Shown here one piece after another: positions 37,932-46,161 of a stretch of 64,000 nt of DNA. Source of the stretch: Pseudomonas sp. MWU15-20650 (lineage in GTDB: Bacteria > Pseudomonadota > Gammaproteobacteria > Pseudomonadales > Pseudomonadaceae). A program made the position numbers and the translations under genes. The notes under the pieces were generated by a model. That model worked only from the letters and a program-made list of their open reading frames with translations, did not search any database and was not told the DNA's origin. The stretch lies in contig NZ_JALJFG010000002.1 in the NCBI RefSeq assembly GCF_023242475.1, positions 1 through 64,000 of the forward strand. Direction: 5' to 3'. Numbering within the stretch: position 1 is the stretch's first letter; every line of letters starts with the position of its first letter.

Positions 37932-38095
37932 AAAAAAGGCCGCTGCAAAAGCAGCGGCCGAAGCAAGACGTTGGATCAAGGAGCGATAAATCAACGTCGG
38001 TGAACACGGGTAACAGACTGAATACAGGAGACAATCCGTCGAAATTCAGCTTTTCCACCCGCGGGTGGAACGGGCCGTTTGCCCTGAAAGCCCAG
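37932..38095 (-). ncRNA. candidate minus-strand small RNA
   Basis: A perfect 9-bp stem GGCCGCTGC/GCAGCGGCC with a four-base loop (37938-37959) is followed on the minus strand by six T (37932-37937), a textbook terminator. Yet no minus-strand gene precedes it. Upstream on that strand lie the 18-bp palindrome at 38053-38070 and a weak sigma70-like pair (TTACTC, 17 bp, TATTCT) that would start transcription near 38090. An independent RNA of about 155 nt fits. Bidirectional use of the hairpin for the SDR gene is the alternative. Confidence 0.4.
38053..38070. promoter_or_regulatory. perfect 18-bp palindrome
   Basis: TTCCACCCG/CGGGTGGAA, without spacer. It lies about 290 bp upstream of the DUF1302 gene. 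It could be an operator for the DUF1302/DUF1329 promoter or a hairpin in the proposed small RNA. Confidence 0.5.
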
Positions 38096-38351
38096 TAAGA
38101 ATAGTCGGTTGTAACAGAATGAGTAATAGCAGTTCAGGACAATGACTGTTACAGAACTGGCAACAGTGAGTGCCGGTGCCATCGATCCTTCTGATAACGC
38201 GCCATCCACTCAATCCATGACCCCCGCGCAACGCCCGGCCAGCGCGTCGTTCATCCTTTCGGGCGACAACACAAATACCTCCTTGGTGCGCTTATCGCTC
38301 CCGATACACGGCAGTAGGGTGGGGCCTTCTGTCACTCACCGGGGAAGACGC

Positions 38352-40142
38352 ATGACAAAAACAACAATGCGCGCCATCTTCACGCCGCAGGCGCTGGCCA
38401 CTGCGGTTGCCTTGGGCTGCTGTGCCCAGGCACAGGCTGTTTCGTTCAACCTTGGCGAGATCGAAGGGCAATTCGATTCCTCGCTGTCGGTGGGCGCCAG
38501 TTGGGGCATGCGCGATGCCGACAAGAAACTGGTGGGCATTCCGAATGGCGGCACGGGGCAAGCGTCTACCGGGGATGACGGGCGGCTGAACTTCAAGAAG
38601 GGCGAGACCTTCTCGAAGATTTTCAAGGGCATTCACGACCTGGAGCTCAAGTACGGCGACAGCGGTGTGTTTGTGCGCGGCAAGTATTGGTACGACTTCG
38701 AACTGCAGGACGAAAGCCGCGAGTTCAAGTCGATCAGCAACAACCACCGCGACGAAGGCGCACGCTCCTCCGGCTACGAATTGCTCGATGCGTTCGTGTA
38801 TCACAACTACTCCATCGCCGACCTGCCGGGCAACGTGCGTGTCGGCAAGCAGGTGGTGAGTTGGGGGGAGAGTACGTTTATCGGAAACTCCATTAACAGC
38901 ATCAACCCCGTCGATGTTTCGGCTTTTCGCCGTCCGGGTGCGGAGATCAAGGAAGGGTTGATTCCGGTGAACATGCTGTTCGCCTCCCAGAGCCTCACCA
39001 ACCAGCTGACGGTGGAAGGCTTCTACCAGTTGAACTGGGAAAACACCGTGGTGGATAACTGCGGTACGTTCTTCGGTAACGATGTGGTGGCCCATGGTTG
39101 CAACAACAACTACACCGTGGGCAGCCCGGCGATTGCGCCCTTGCAGCCCGTGGCTGCAGCGTTTGGCCAGGGGTTCCAGGTCACCCGTGAAGGGGTTGTG
39201 GTGCAGCGTGCCAAGGACCGTGACGCCCGCGACGGAGGCCAGTTTGGCGCAGCGTTGCGCTGGCTTGGCGATGACACCGAATACGGCCTGTACTTCATGA
39301 ACTACCACAGCCGTACACCCACCGTGGGCACCCTTACGGCCAACACCAACCTGGCGACTATCGGCCGCATTATCAACACCGCCAACGCCATTGCCCCAGG
39401 TTCAGGCGCGGGCCTGGCCCAGAGCACGATGCTTGGCCGTGGCCAGTATTACCTCGACTACCCGGAAGACATCCGCCTCTACGGCGCCAGTTTTTCCACC
39501 ACCTTGCCCACCGGCACAGCGTGGACCGGGGAAATCAGCTACCGCCCGAATGCGCCGGTACAGCTCAACACCACTGACCTGACGCTGGCCTTGGTCAATC
39601 CGATTGCCGGCAATACCGCATCACCGATCAGCAGCTCGTTCGGCGCCGACAATGCCGGCTATCGGCGTAAGGAGATTACTCAGATCCAGAGCACCATGAC
39701 CCAGTTCTTCGACCAGGTGCTGGGCGCCGAGCGCCTGACTCTGGTGGGCGAAGCGGCCTTTGTCCATGTCGGCGGGCTGGAAGCCAAAAGCAAGCTGCGC
39801 TACGGCCGCGACTCGGTGTACGGCGCCTACGGCTTCGGCGGTGACACCGACGGTTACGTCACCGCCAACTCGTGGGGTTATCGCGCCCGGGCGATCCTCG
39901 ACTACAACAACGTGTTTGCCGGGGTGAACCTCAAGCCCAACCTGTCCTGGTCTCAGGACGTCAGCGGTTACGGGCCTAACGGGTTGTTCAACGAAGGCGC
40001 CAAGGCCATCAGCGTGGGGGTGGATGCGGACTACCGCAACACCTACACCGCAAGCCTGAGCTACACCGACTTTTTTGGCGGTGACTACAACACCCTGACC
40101 GACCGCGACTTTATCGCCCTCAGCTTCGGCGTGAACTTCTGA
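38352..40142 (+). CDS. DUF1302 outer-membrane-type protein
   Basis: 596 residues with a signal peptide (TALATAVALGCCAQAQA, cleavage near residue 32) and a beta-rich mature part ending DRDFIALSFGVNF, with a terminal Phe as in outer membrane barrels. DUF1302 proteins always seem to travel with DUF1329 proteins. In P. aeruginosa the pair is PA3923/PA3922. ATG 38352 has GGGGAAG upstream; the frame extends to 38142 without support. Probable role in moving a hydrophobic substrate across the envelope (inference). Confidence 0.9.
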   Translation: MTKTTMRAIFTPQALATAVALGCCAQAQAVSFNLGEIEGQFDSSLSVGASWGMRDADKKLVGIPNGGTGQASTGDDGRLNFKKGETFSKIFKGIHDLELKYGDSGVFVRGKYWYDFELQDESREFKSISNNHRDEGARSSGYELLDAFVYHNYSIADLPGNVRVGKQVVSWGESTFIGNSINSINPVDVSAFRRPGAEIKEGLIPVNMLFASQSLTNQLTVEGFYQLNWENTVVDNCGTFFGNDVVAHGCNNNYTVGSPAIAPLQPVAAAFGQGFQVTREGVVVQRAKDRDARDGGQFGAALRWLGDDTEYGLYFMNYHSRTPTVGTLTANTNLATIGRIINTANAIAPGSGAGLAQSTMLGRGQYYLDYPEDIRLYGASFSTTLPTGTAWTGEISYRPNAPVQLNTTDLTLALVNPIAGNTASPISSSFGADNAGYRRKEITQIQSTMTQFFDQVLGAERLTLVGEAAFVHVGGLEAKSKLRYGRDSVYGAYGFGGDTDGYVTANSWGYRARAILDYNNVFAGVNLKPNLSWSQDVSGYGPNGLFNEGAKAISVGVDADYRNTYTASLSYTDFFGGDYNTLTDRDFIALSFGVNF

Positions 40143-40169
40143 TCTGGTTTTAAAGAAGGACAAGACCCT

Positions 40170-41528
40170 ATGCGTAAGATGATTGCAGTGATGGCGCTGA
40201 GTTTACTGGCCGCCAACGTGATGGCGGCGGTTTCGCCCGAAGAAGCCGCCAAGCTCGGCACTACCCTGACCCCGGTGGGTGCCGAAAAAGCCGGCAACGC
40301 CGAGGGTTCGATCCCGGCCTGGACCGGGGGCATCCCGAAAAACGCCGGTGCGGTGGACAGCAAAGGTTTTCTCGCCGACCCCTTCGCCAATGAAAAGCCA
40401 CTGTTCGTGATTACCGCCGCCACGGTGGACAAGTACAAGGACAAGCTCTCCGACGGCCAAGTGGCAATGTTCAAGCGCTACCCCGAGACCTACAAGATCC
40501 CGGTGTACCCGAGCCACCGCACGGTCAACCTGCCGCCAGAGATCTATGAGTCGATCAAGCGCAGCGCGTTGAACGTGCACGCGATCAATGATGGCAACGG
40601 CCTGGAAAACTTCACCGGCAATCGTTACTACGCGTTCCCGATTCCGAAGAATGGTGTGGAGGTGCTCTGGAATCACATCACCCGATACCACGGTGGTAAC
40701 CTGCGCCGCATCATCACCCAGGCCACCCCGCAGACCAACGGCAGCTACACGCCGATCCGCTTTGAAGAGGAAGTGGCGGTGCCGCAACAGATCCCGGACA
40801 TGGACCCGGCCAAGGGCGCCAACGTGCTGACTTTCTTCAAACAGTCGGTCACAGCGCCGGCACGCCTGGCGGGTAACGTGCTGCTGGTGCACGAAACCCT
40901 CGACCAAGTGAAGGAGCCGCGCCTGGCCTGGATCTACAACGCCGGCCAGCGCCGTGTACGGCGTGCGCCGCAAGTGGCCTACGACGGGCCGGGTACTGCC
41001 GCCGACGGCTTGCGCACCTCCGACAATTTCGACATGTTCTCCGGCGCGCCAGACCGCTACGACTGGAAGCTGGTGGGCAAGAAAGAGATGTATATCCCCT
41101 ACAACAGCTACAAACTGGATTCGCCGACCCTCAAGTACGACGACATCATCAAGGCCGGGCATATCAACCAGGACCTGACCCGCTATGAGCTGCACCGGGT
41201 GTGGGAAGTGGTCGGCACCGTCAAGCCGAGCGAGCGGCACATCTATGCCAAACGCCACATGTACATCGATGAAGACAGCTGGCAAGTCGCGCTGGTGGAC
41301 CACTACGACGGCCGTGGCCAACTGTGGCGCGTCGCCGAAGGCCATGCGCAGTTCTACTACGACCACCAGGTGCCGGCCTACACCGTGGAAACCCTGTACG
41401 ACATCATCGCCGGGCGCTACATCGCCCTGGGCATGAAGAACGAGGAAAAGAGCAGCTTCGTGTTTGGCTTTGCGGCCAAGGCGGCGGACTACACCCCGGC
41501 GGCGTTGAGGTCCGCGGGCGTGCGCTGA
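40170..41528 (+). CDS. DUF1329 envelope protein
   Basis: 452 residues with a signal peptide (MRKMIAVMALSLLAANVMA) and a LolA/LolB-like DUF1329 fold. Conserved blocks include GNAEGSIPAWTGGIPKN, YEVPVYPSHRTVNLP-type and PRLAWIYNAGQRRVRRAPQVAYDGPGTAADGLRTSDNFDMFSGAPDRYDW. It is 27 bp downstream of the DUF1302 gene, hence co-transcribed. Periplasmic, probably a lipid or sterol-like ligand carrier, by analogy with the lipoprotein-sorting fold. Confidence 0.92.
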   Translation: MRKMIAVMALSLLAANVMAAVSPEEAAKLGTTLTPVGAEKAGNAEGSIPAWTGGIPKNAGAVDSKGFLADPFANEKPLFVITAATVDKYKDKLSDGQVAMFKRYPETYKIPVYPSHRTVNLPPEIYESIKRSALNVHAINDGNGLENFTGNRYYAFPIPKNGVEVLWNHITRYHGGNLRRIITQATPQTNGSYTPIRFEEEVAVPQQIPDMDPAKGANVLTFFKQSVTAPARLAGNVLLVHETLDQVKEPRLAWIYNAGQRRVRRAPQVAYDGPGTAADGLRTSDNFDMFSGAPDRYDWKLVGKKEMYIPYNSYKLDSPTLKYDDIIKAGHINQDLTRYELHRVWEVVGTVKPSERHIYAKRHMYIDEDSWQVALVDHYDGRGQLWRVAEGHAQFYYDHQVPAYTVETLYDIIAGRYIALGMKNEEKSSFVFGFAAKAADYTPAALRSAGVR

Positions 41529-41554
41529 TCTTCAGTTGAAAAGCCATCAAGCGG

Positions 41555-41590
41555 TGGGAGGGCGCAAGCTCGCTCCCACCTTGGGTTTTG
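41555..41590. repeat. degenerate REP palindrome
   Basis: GGTGGGAGGGCGCAAGCTCGCTCCCACC: a single hairpin related to the REP elements elsewhere, between the DUF1329 gene and the regulator gene. Confidence 0.6.
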
Positions 41591-41694
41591 TGCATGCCCT
41601 TCAATCAGTGCGCTGAATACTTCTTCAACAACCGCCAACCTCAGGGATAGGGTAGGCGTCAGGTTGCATAACAATAAAAAAGCAGGATGCAGCA

Positions 41695-44196
41695 ATGACC
41701 GCCATGACTCGCTGCCTGGACCGTCCTGGATTCATGCCACGGCTGTCCGCTCATCATCTGTCGCGCCCGCGTCTGGCCGGGCCTTTGCTCGCGGCGCAGG
41801 CGCGTGTGAAGTTGCTGTGCGCGCCGGGCGGCAGTGGCAAGAGTGCACTGCTTGCCGAGTGTGCGTTGCAGGCCCCTTCGGGGTGTCGGGTTCATTGGTT
41901 GGCGCTCAATGGCGTGGCCCTGAGCCCGGTGGAGCTCTGCCGGCGCCTGGCGCAAAACCTCGGGCTGGTTTTTACCGATGAAGCCACGTTGCTGCTGGAT
42001 CTGGGCCGTTGGCAACACGTGACGTGGTTATTTCTCGATGACTTCTGTCGCCTGCCGACCCCCGAGCTGGATGCGTTGCTCGACCGGCTGCTCGCGGCTA
42101 GCCACCCGGCGCTCACCTGGTGGCTGGCCGCGCGGCGGCGGCCGGCGTGCAACTGGTCGAGGCTGCGGCTCGACGATGAGTTGTGGGAGTGCGCAAGTAC
42201 TGAACTCGCCTTCAACGCTGCGGAAATCCAGGCACTGCTGGGGCCAGAGCACAGCATCGATAGCGTCATGCAATTCAGCGCCGGCTGGTGCGCCGGGGTG
42301 CGCATCGCGTTGCTCGGCGACGGTCACCCTGACAAGACCTTGCTCGACTACCTGGAGCACGAACTGTTCAGCAGCTTGCCGACGGAGTTGGCTGAAGCCT
42401 GGCGCGTGCTGGCCCACCTGCCCCGTTTCAACCCGAGCCTGTGTGGGCACCTGTTCGGCTTTGGTGACGGTGACCAGTACGTGCGGGCGCTACAGGCACT
42501 CGGTGCGTTTATCCAGCCCTGGGAAGACACCACCGATTGGCTGCAAGTCTTTCCACCGCTGGCGCGATTGCTGCGAGAAGAACCCTGGCCGGCCAAGCGT
42601 TCCTGGCACCGTCGCGCGTGCCAGTGGTTCAGTGCCGAGCGCGACTGGCAAGCCGCGTTCGAACAGGCGCTGTTGGCGCAAGAATATGAGGTAGCGGTAA
42701 GCCTGTTGCAGCACTTCAGTTTTGAAGATCTGTTCCGCCAGCAAAATGCCGTGCTGCTGTTACACCTGCACGAGCAGCATGGCGATGAATTGATGCTCGG
42801 CTCGGCGCAACTGGTGGGGCTGGTCACGGCGACGCTGTTGTTTGCCGGGCGGTTTGAACAGGCGGCGCTGTGCATCGACCAGTTGGCGCGCTTTACCCCG
42901 CAGCCGACCGCCGCTGAGCAGCGCTACCTGTTGGCCCGCTGGCAGGCACAATGGGGCTGGCTGCTGCATTTGAGCGGCGATGCCGGGCGCTCCCGCGAGC
43001 ATTTCCTCGAAGCGCTGCAAGCCTTGCCTGATCACGCCTGGACCTCACGCCTGATGTGTCTTTCGGGTTTGACTCAACAAGCCCTGCTGCGCGGTGAACT
43101 GGATACCGCCCAAGCCTTGAGCCGAGAGGCGCTGTGCCTGGCCCGTGCCCACGGCTCGCTGGTATTGGAGGCCCTGCTTGAGCTGGACCACGCCCAATTG
43201 CTGGAACAACGTGGCGCGCCTTACCGGGCGCAAAGCCTGCTGGAAACCGTACAGGCAATGCTGCTTGAGCAGCGGCTCAAGGCCGGGCCGTTGGTGGGGC
43301 GCATTGCCCTGCGGCGTGGGCACCTGGCCTTGCGGCAAGGACACGACGCATTGGCTGCCGAGTGTTTCGAGGCCGGCTTGAAGTTGTGCGGGCACAGCCA
43401 GGACAAGCGTGTGCTTTACGGGTTTCTTGGCCTGGCGCTGCTGGCGGCCAATCGTGGCGATTACGCCCAAGCCTTTATCCAGTTGCGCGACGCCGAGCGC
43501 CTGATGCAGCAGCGCCATGTGCCAGACACGGTGTATCGCGCAGTGCTGCTGTTGGTCAGTGGGCATTTCTGGTTGCAGCAGGGCCGTGCCGAATTGACGG
43601 TACAAGCCGTGCGCCGGGTATTGCGTCATTTCCGTGGGCCACAGGCGCGCCAGGCGCCACCGGCCACGCTGGAGTTGGTGCCGCGCCTTGAGTATCTACT
43701 GGTGTTGGCCGAGGTGAAGCTGGGCTGTGCTGAACACCCTGTCGCGCGGCTCACAGCGTTGCTCGACGCGACTCGGCAACGCGGCATGCTGTGCCTGGAA
43801 ACCGAGTTGCACCTGGTGCTGGGGGAGGTGGCTTGGCAGCTGGGTGATTCGACTATGGCCCGGCGCGCACTGCAAGCCGGCCTGGCGTTGGCCGAGCGTT
43901 GCCAGGTGCAGCAGGCGATTCGGGAACTACGTCTGCGCTCGCCTGGGTTGTTGAGTGAACTGGGCCTGGAGGCTCAGGTGGTGCACACCGGCGCGATGCA
44001 AAACCCGCTGAGCCAGCGCGAGCTGGAAGTGTTGCAGTTGATCGCGCTCGGCAACTCCAACCTGGAAATCGCCGACCGGCTGTATATCTCCCTGCACACC
44101 GTCAAGACTCACGCGCGGCGCATCCATAGCAAACTCGGGGTGGAACGGCGCACCCAGGCGGTGGCCAAGGCCAAGACGCTGGGCCTGATGGCTTAG
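41695..44196 (+). CDS. MalT-type LuxR-family ATP-dependent regulator
   Basis: 833 residues. The Walker A motif APGGSGKS is at 43-50, a STAND-type NTPase follows, then a long TPR-like helical region (about 350-740). The C-terminal LuxR HTH reads LSQRELEVLQLIALGNSNLEIADRLYISLHTVKTHARRI. These large activators respond to a small inducer. P. aeruginosa PA3921 lies in the same position next to the DUF1329/DUF1302 pair, so it is the likely activator of those genes and the SDR. Its stop codon overlaps that of the convergent AraC gene. Confidence 0.92.
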   Translation: MTAMTRCLDRPGFMPRLSAHHLSRPRLAGPLLAAQARVKLLCAPGGSGKSALLAECALQAPSGCRVHWLALNGVALSPVELCRRLAQNLGLVFTDEATLLLDLGRWQHVTWLFLDDFCRLPTPELDALLDRLLAASHPALTWWLAARRRPACNWSRLRLDDELWECASTELAFNAAEIQALLGPEHSIDSVMQFSAGWCAGVRIALLGDGHPDKTLLDYLEHELFSSLPTELAEAWRVLAHLPRFNPSLCGHLFGFGDGDQYVRALQALGAFIQPWEDTTDWLQVFPPLARLLREEPWPAKRSWHRRACQWFSAERDWQAAFEQALLAQEYEVAVSLLQHFSFEDLFRQQNAVLLLHLHEQHGDELMLGSAQLVGLVTATLLFAGRFEQAALCIDQLARFTPQPTAAEQRYLLARWQAQWGWLLHLSGDAGRSREHFLEALQALPDHAWTSRLMCLSGLTQQALLRGELDTAQALSREALCLARAHGSLVLEALLELDHAQLLEQRGAPYRAQSLLETVQAMLLEQRLKAGPLVGRIALRRGHLALRQGHDALAAECFEAGLKLCGHSQDKRVLYGFLGLALLAANRGDYAQAFIQLRDAERLMQQRHVPDTVYRAVLLLVSGHFWLQQGRAELTVQAVRRVLRHFRGPQARQAPPATLELVPRLEYLLVLAEVKLGCAEHPVARLTALLDATRQRGMLCLETELHLVLGEVAWQLGDSTMARRALQAGLALAERCQVQQAIRELRLRSPGLLSELGLEAQVVHTGAMQNPLSQRELEVLQLIALGNSNLEIADRLYISLHTVKTHARRIHSKLGVERRTQAVAKAKTLGLMA

Positions 44197-45065
44197 GCGA
44201 ACGCCTGGCGGTATTCCCCGGGCGTCGCGCCCATGGCCTGGCGAAAGCGCTGGTTAAAGTGGCTGGCGCTGGAGAAACCGCACATCCAGGCAATTTCGCC
44301 CAAGGGCAGGACACTGCTGCGCAGCAGGGTCTGTGCTCGTGCCAGACGACGCGCCAGCAGGTACTGATGGGGCGGCAGGCCGAAGCTTTGCCGGAACATC
44401 CGCGCGAAGTGGTATTCCGACAGCGCGCACAGCCCGGCCAGTTGGCCGAGGCTGACAGGGTCTTGCACATGGTGGTCGATGTACTCCACCAGCCGCCGCC
44501 GCTGGTGTGCGGCCAGCCCGCCTTTGAACCGTAGCCCGTCGCGGGCGCCAACCTGGCTGAGCAGGGTGTGACTGAGCATTTCATGCGCCAGGCTACTGGT
44601 CAGCAGGCGCTCGGCGGGCTCCTGCCAGTTGAGGCTGACTAACTGGTGAAAGCGCCGGGCCTGGCCGGCGTCTTCCAGGAAGGTGCTTTCGCGCAATTGC
44701 AGTTCGCGTGGCTCACGGTCGAGCAGGGTGACGCAGCCAAGGGCAAATTGTTCCGGGCTGAAATACACGTGGGCCAAGCGAATCTCGCCATTGATCACCC
44801 AGGCCGACTGGTGCTCGGCGGGCAAGATGCACAGCTTGTCGGGGCCGCCCTTGGTGCCGGGGCGGTCGCGGCGAAACGTGCCGGTGCCGCCGCCGATGTA
44901 GCAGGACAACGTGTGGTGGCTGGGCGCTTGGTAATCCTGGGCGTCGTGGTGGTTGCTCCACACGGCCGCAGACAAGCCGTCACCGAGCTCGGCGCAGGCT
45001 TCCAGGCGTGCGTTGGGCGAGCGGTTGAGGGATTGAAAGACTTGCAGGGATTCCAGCTCTGGCAT
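44193..45065 (-). CDS. AraC-family transcriptional regulator
   Basis: 290 residues. An N-terminal cupin-type sensing region is followed by a two-HTH AraC domain in the last 100 residues (QDPVSLGQLAGLCALSEYHFARMFRQSFGLPPHQYLLARRL and LGEIAWMCGFSSASHFNQRFRQAMGATPGEYRQ). ATG 45065 with CGGAG upstream is the start; a longer frame to 45176 would enter the promoter region. Divergent from the EamA transporter, which it probably controls. Confidence 0.92.
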   Translation of the reverse strand: MPELESLQVFQSLNRSPNARLEACAELGDGLSAAVWSNHHDAQDYQAPSHHTLSCYIGGGTGTFRRDRPGTKGGPDKLCILPAEHQSAWVINGEIRLAHVYFSPEQFALGCVTLLDREPRELQLRESTFLEDAGQARRFHQLVSLNWQEPAERLLTSSLAHEMLSHTLLSQVGARDGLRFKGGLAAHQRRRLVEYIDHHVQDPVSLGQLAGLCALSEYHFARMFRQSFGLPPHQYLLARRLARAQTLLRSSVLPLGEIAWMCGFSSASHFNQRFRQAMGATPGEYRQAFA

Positions 45066-45201
45066 GGTGTGTTCTCCGACGTCTTGCATCCTACTCCCCG
45101 CGGCTGACGCTGTGATCCCGTCGTGCGACAAAAGCGCAAGAATCTGCAAACGGTCGGCGCGCAATGAGGGCAACACTGTGGCTCAATCGACGGAGCCCGC
45201 T

Positions 45202-46113
45202 ATGAACCTATTCCTGTATTTACTCACGGTGCTGATCTGGGGCACCACCTGGATCGCCCTCAAATGGCAGCTGGGCGTGGTGGCGATTCCGGTGTCGATC
45301 GTTTACCGCTTCGGCTTGGCTGCGCTGGTGCTGTTTGCGTTGTTACTGCTCAGCCGCACATTGCAGGTGATGAACCGGCGCGGGCACCTGATCTGCCTGG
45401 CCCAGGGGCTGTGCCTGTTCTGCGTCAACTTCATGTGTTTCCTCACCGCCAGCCAGTGGATTCCCAGTGGCCTGGTGGCGGTGGTGTTCTCCACGGCGAC
45501 CTTGTGGAACGCGCTGAACGCGCGCGTGTTCTTCGGCCAGCGGGTTGCCCGTAACGTCTTGATGGGCGGCGCTCTAGGGTTGTTGGGGCTGGGCTTTTTG
45601 TTCTGGCCGGAACTGGTTGGGCACACCGCCAGCCCGCAGACCCTGCTTGGCCTGGGCCTGGCGTTGCTGGGGACGATGTGTTTCTCGGCAGGCAATATGC
45701 TGTCGAGCCTGCAACAGAAGGCCGGGCTCAAACCGATGACCACCAATGCGTGGGGCATGGCCTACGGCTCGGCGATGCTGGCGACCTATTGCGCGGTGCG
45801 CGGCATTCCGTTCGAGATGGATTGGAGTGCACGCTACATCGGCGCGCTGTGGTACCTGGTGATCCCGGGCTCGGTGATTGGTTTTACCGCCTACCTCACC
45901 TTGGTTGGCCGCATGGGGCCGGAGCGGGCGGCGTATTGCACGGTGTTGTTCCCGGTGGTGGCGTTGAATGTGTCGGCATTTGCCGAAGGTTACCAATGGA
46001 CCGCGCCGGCGTTGGCGGGACTGGTGTTGGTGATGTTGGGGAATGTGCTGGTGTTTCGTAAGCCCAAGGCACCTGAGGCTGTGAACCCCATCTTTAAGGT
46101 AAAGCAAATCTAA
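45202..46113 (+). CDS. EamA/DMT-family transporter
   Basis: 303 residues with ten hydrophobic segments in two EamA repeats (LTVLIWGTTWIALKWQLG at the start; second repeat around LGLALLGTMCFSAGNMLSSLQQKAG). Drug/metabolite transporter superfamily, typically exporting amino acids or metabolites. ATG 45202 follows CGGAG. Divergent from the AraC regulator with 136 bp between starts. Confidence 0.92.
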   Translation: MNLFLYLLTVLIWGTTWIALKWQLGVVAIPVSIVYRFGLAALVLFALLLLSRTLQVMNRRGHLICLAQGLCLFCVNFMCFLTASQWIPSGLVAVVFSTATLWNALNARVFFGQRVARNVLMGGALGLLGLGFLFWPELVGHTASPQTLLGLGLALLGTMCFSAGNMLSSLQQKAGLKPMTTNAWGMAYGSAMLATYCAVRGIPFEMDWSARYIGALWYLVIPGSVIGFTAYLTLVGRMGPERAAYCTVLFPVVALNVSAFAEGYQWTAPALAGLVLVMLGNVLVFRKPKAPEAVNPIFKVKQI

Positions 46114-46145
46114 TGCGGGAGGGGTGTAGAACCCCTCCCACTTTT
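46108..46145. repeat. short REP-type hairpin
   Basis: GGGAGGGGTGTAGAACCCCTCCC, a small member of the REP family, between the convergent EamA and norR genes. It may also act as a terminator for either. Confidence 0.6.
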
Positions 46146-46161
46146 GACCGAGTCGTCTGGG

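Larger units (their letters stand above)
37869..38351. other. gene-free region with minus-strand terminator and palindrome
   Basis: 483 bp without a convincing ORF. It contains a minus-strand intrinsic terminator (37932-37959), a perfect 18-bp palindrome (38053-38070), and a plus-strand leader before the DUF1302 gene. Short open frames on both strands lack RBS and family resemblance. Confidence 0.7.

Noticed and set aside
37991..38209. Minus-strand ORF before the DUF1302 gene
   Set aside because: No RBS and no family; the region is better explained by regulatory DNA or a small RNA.
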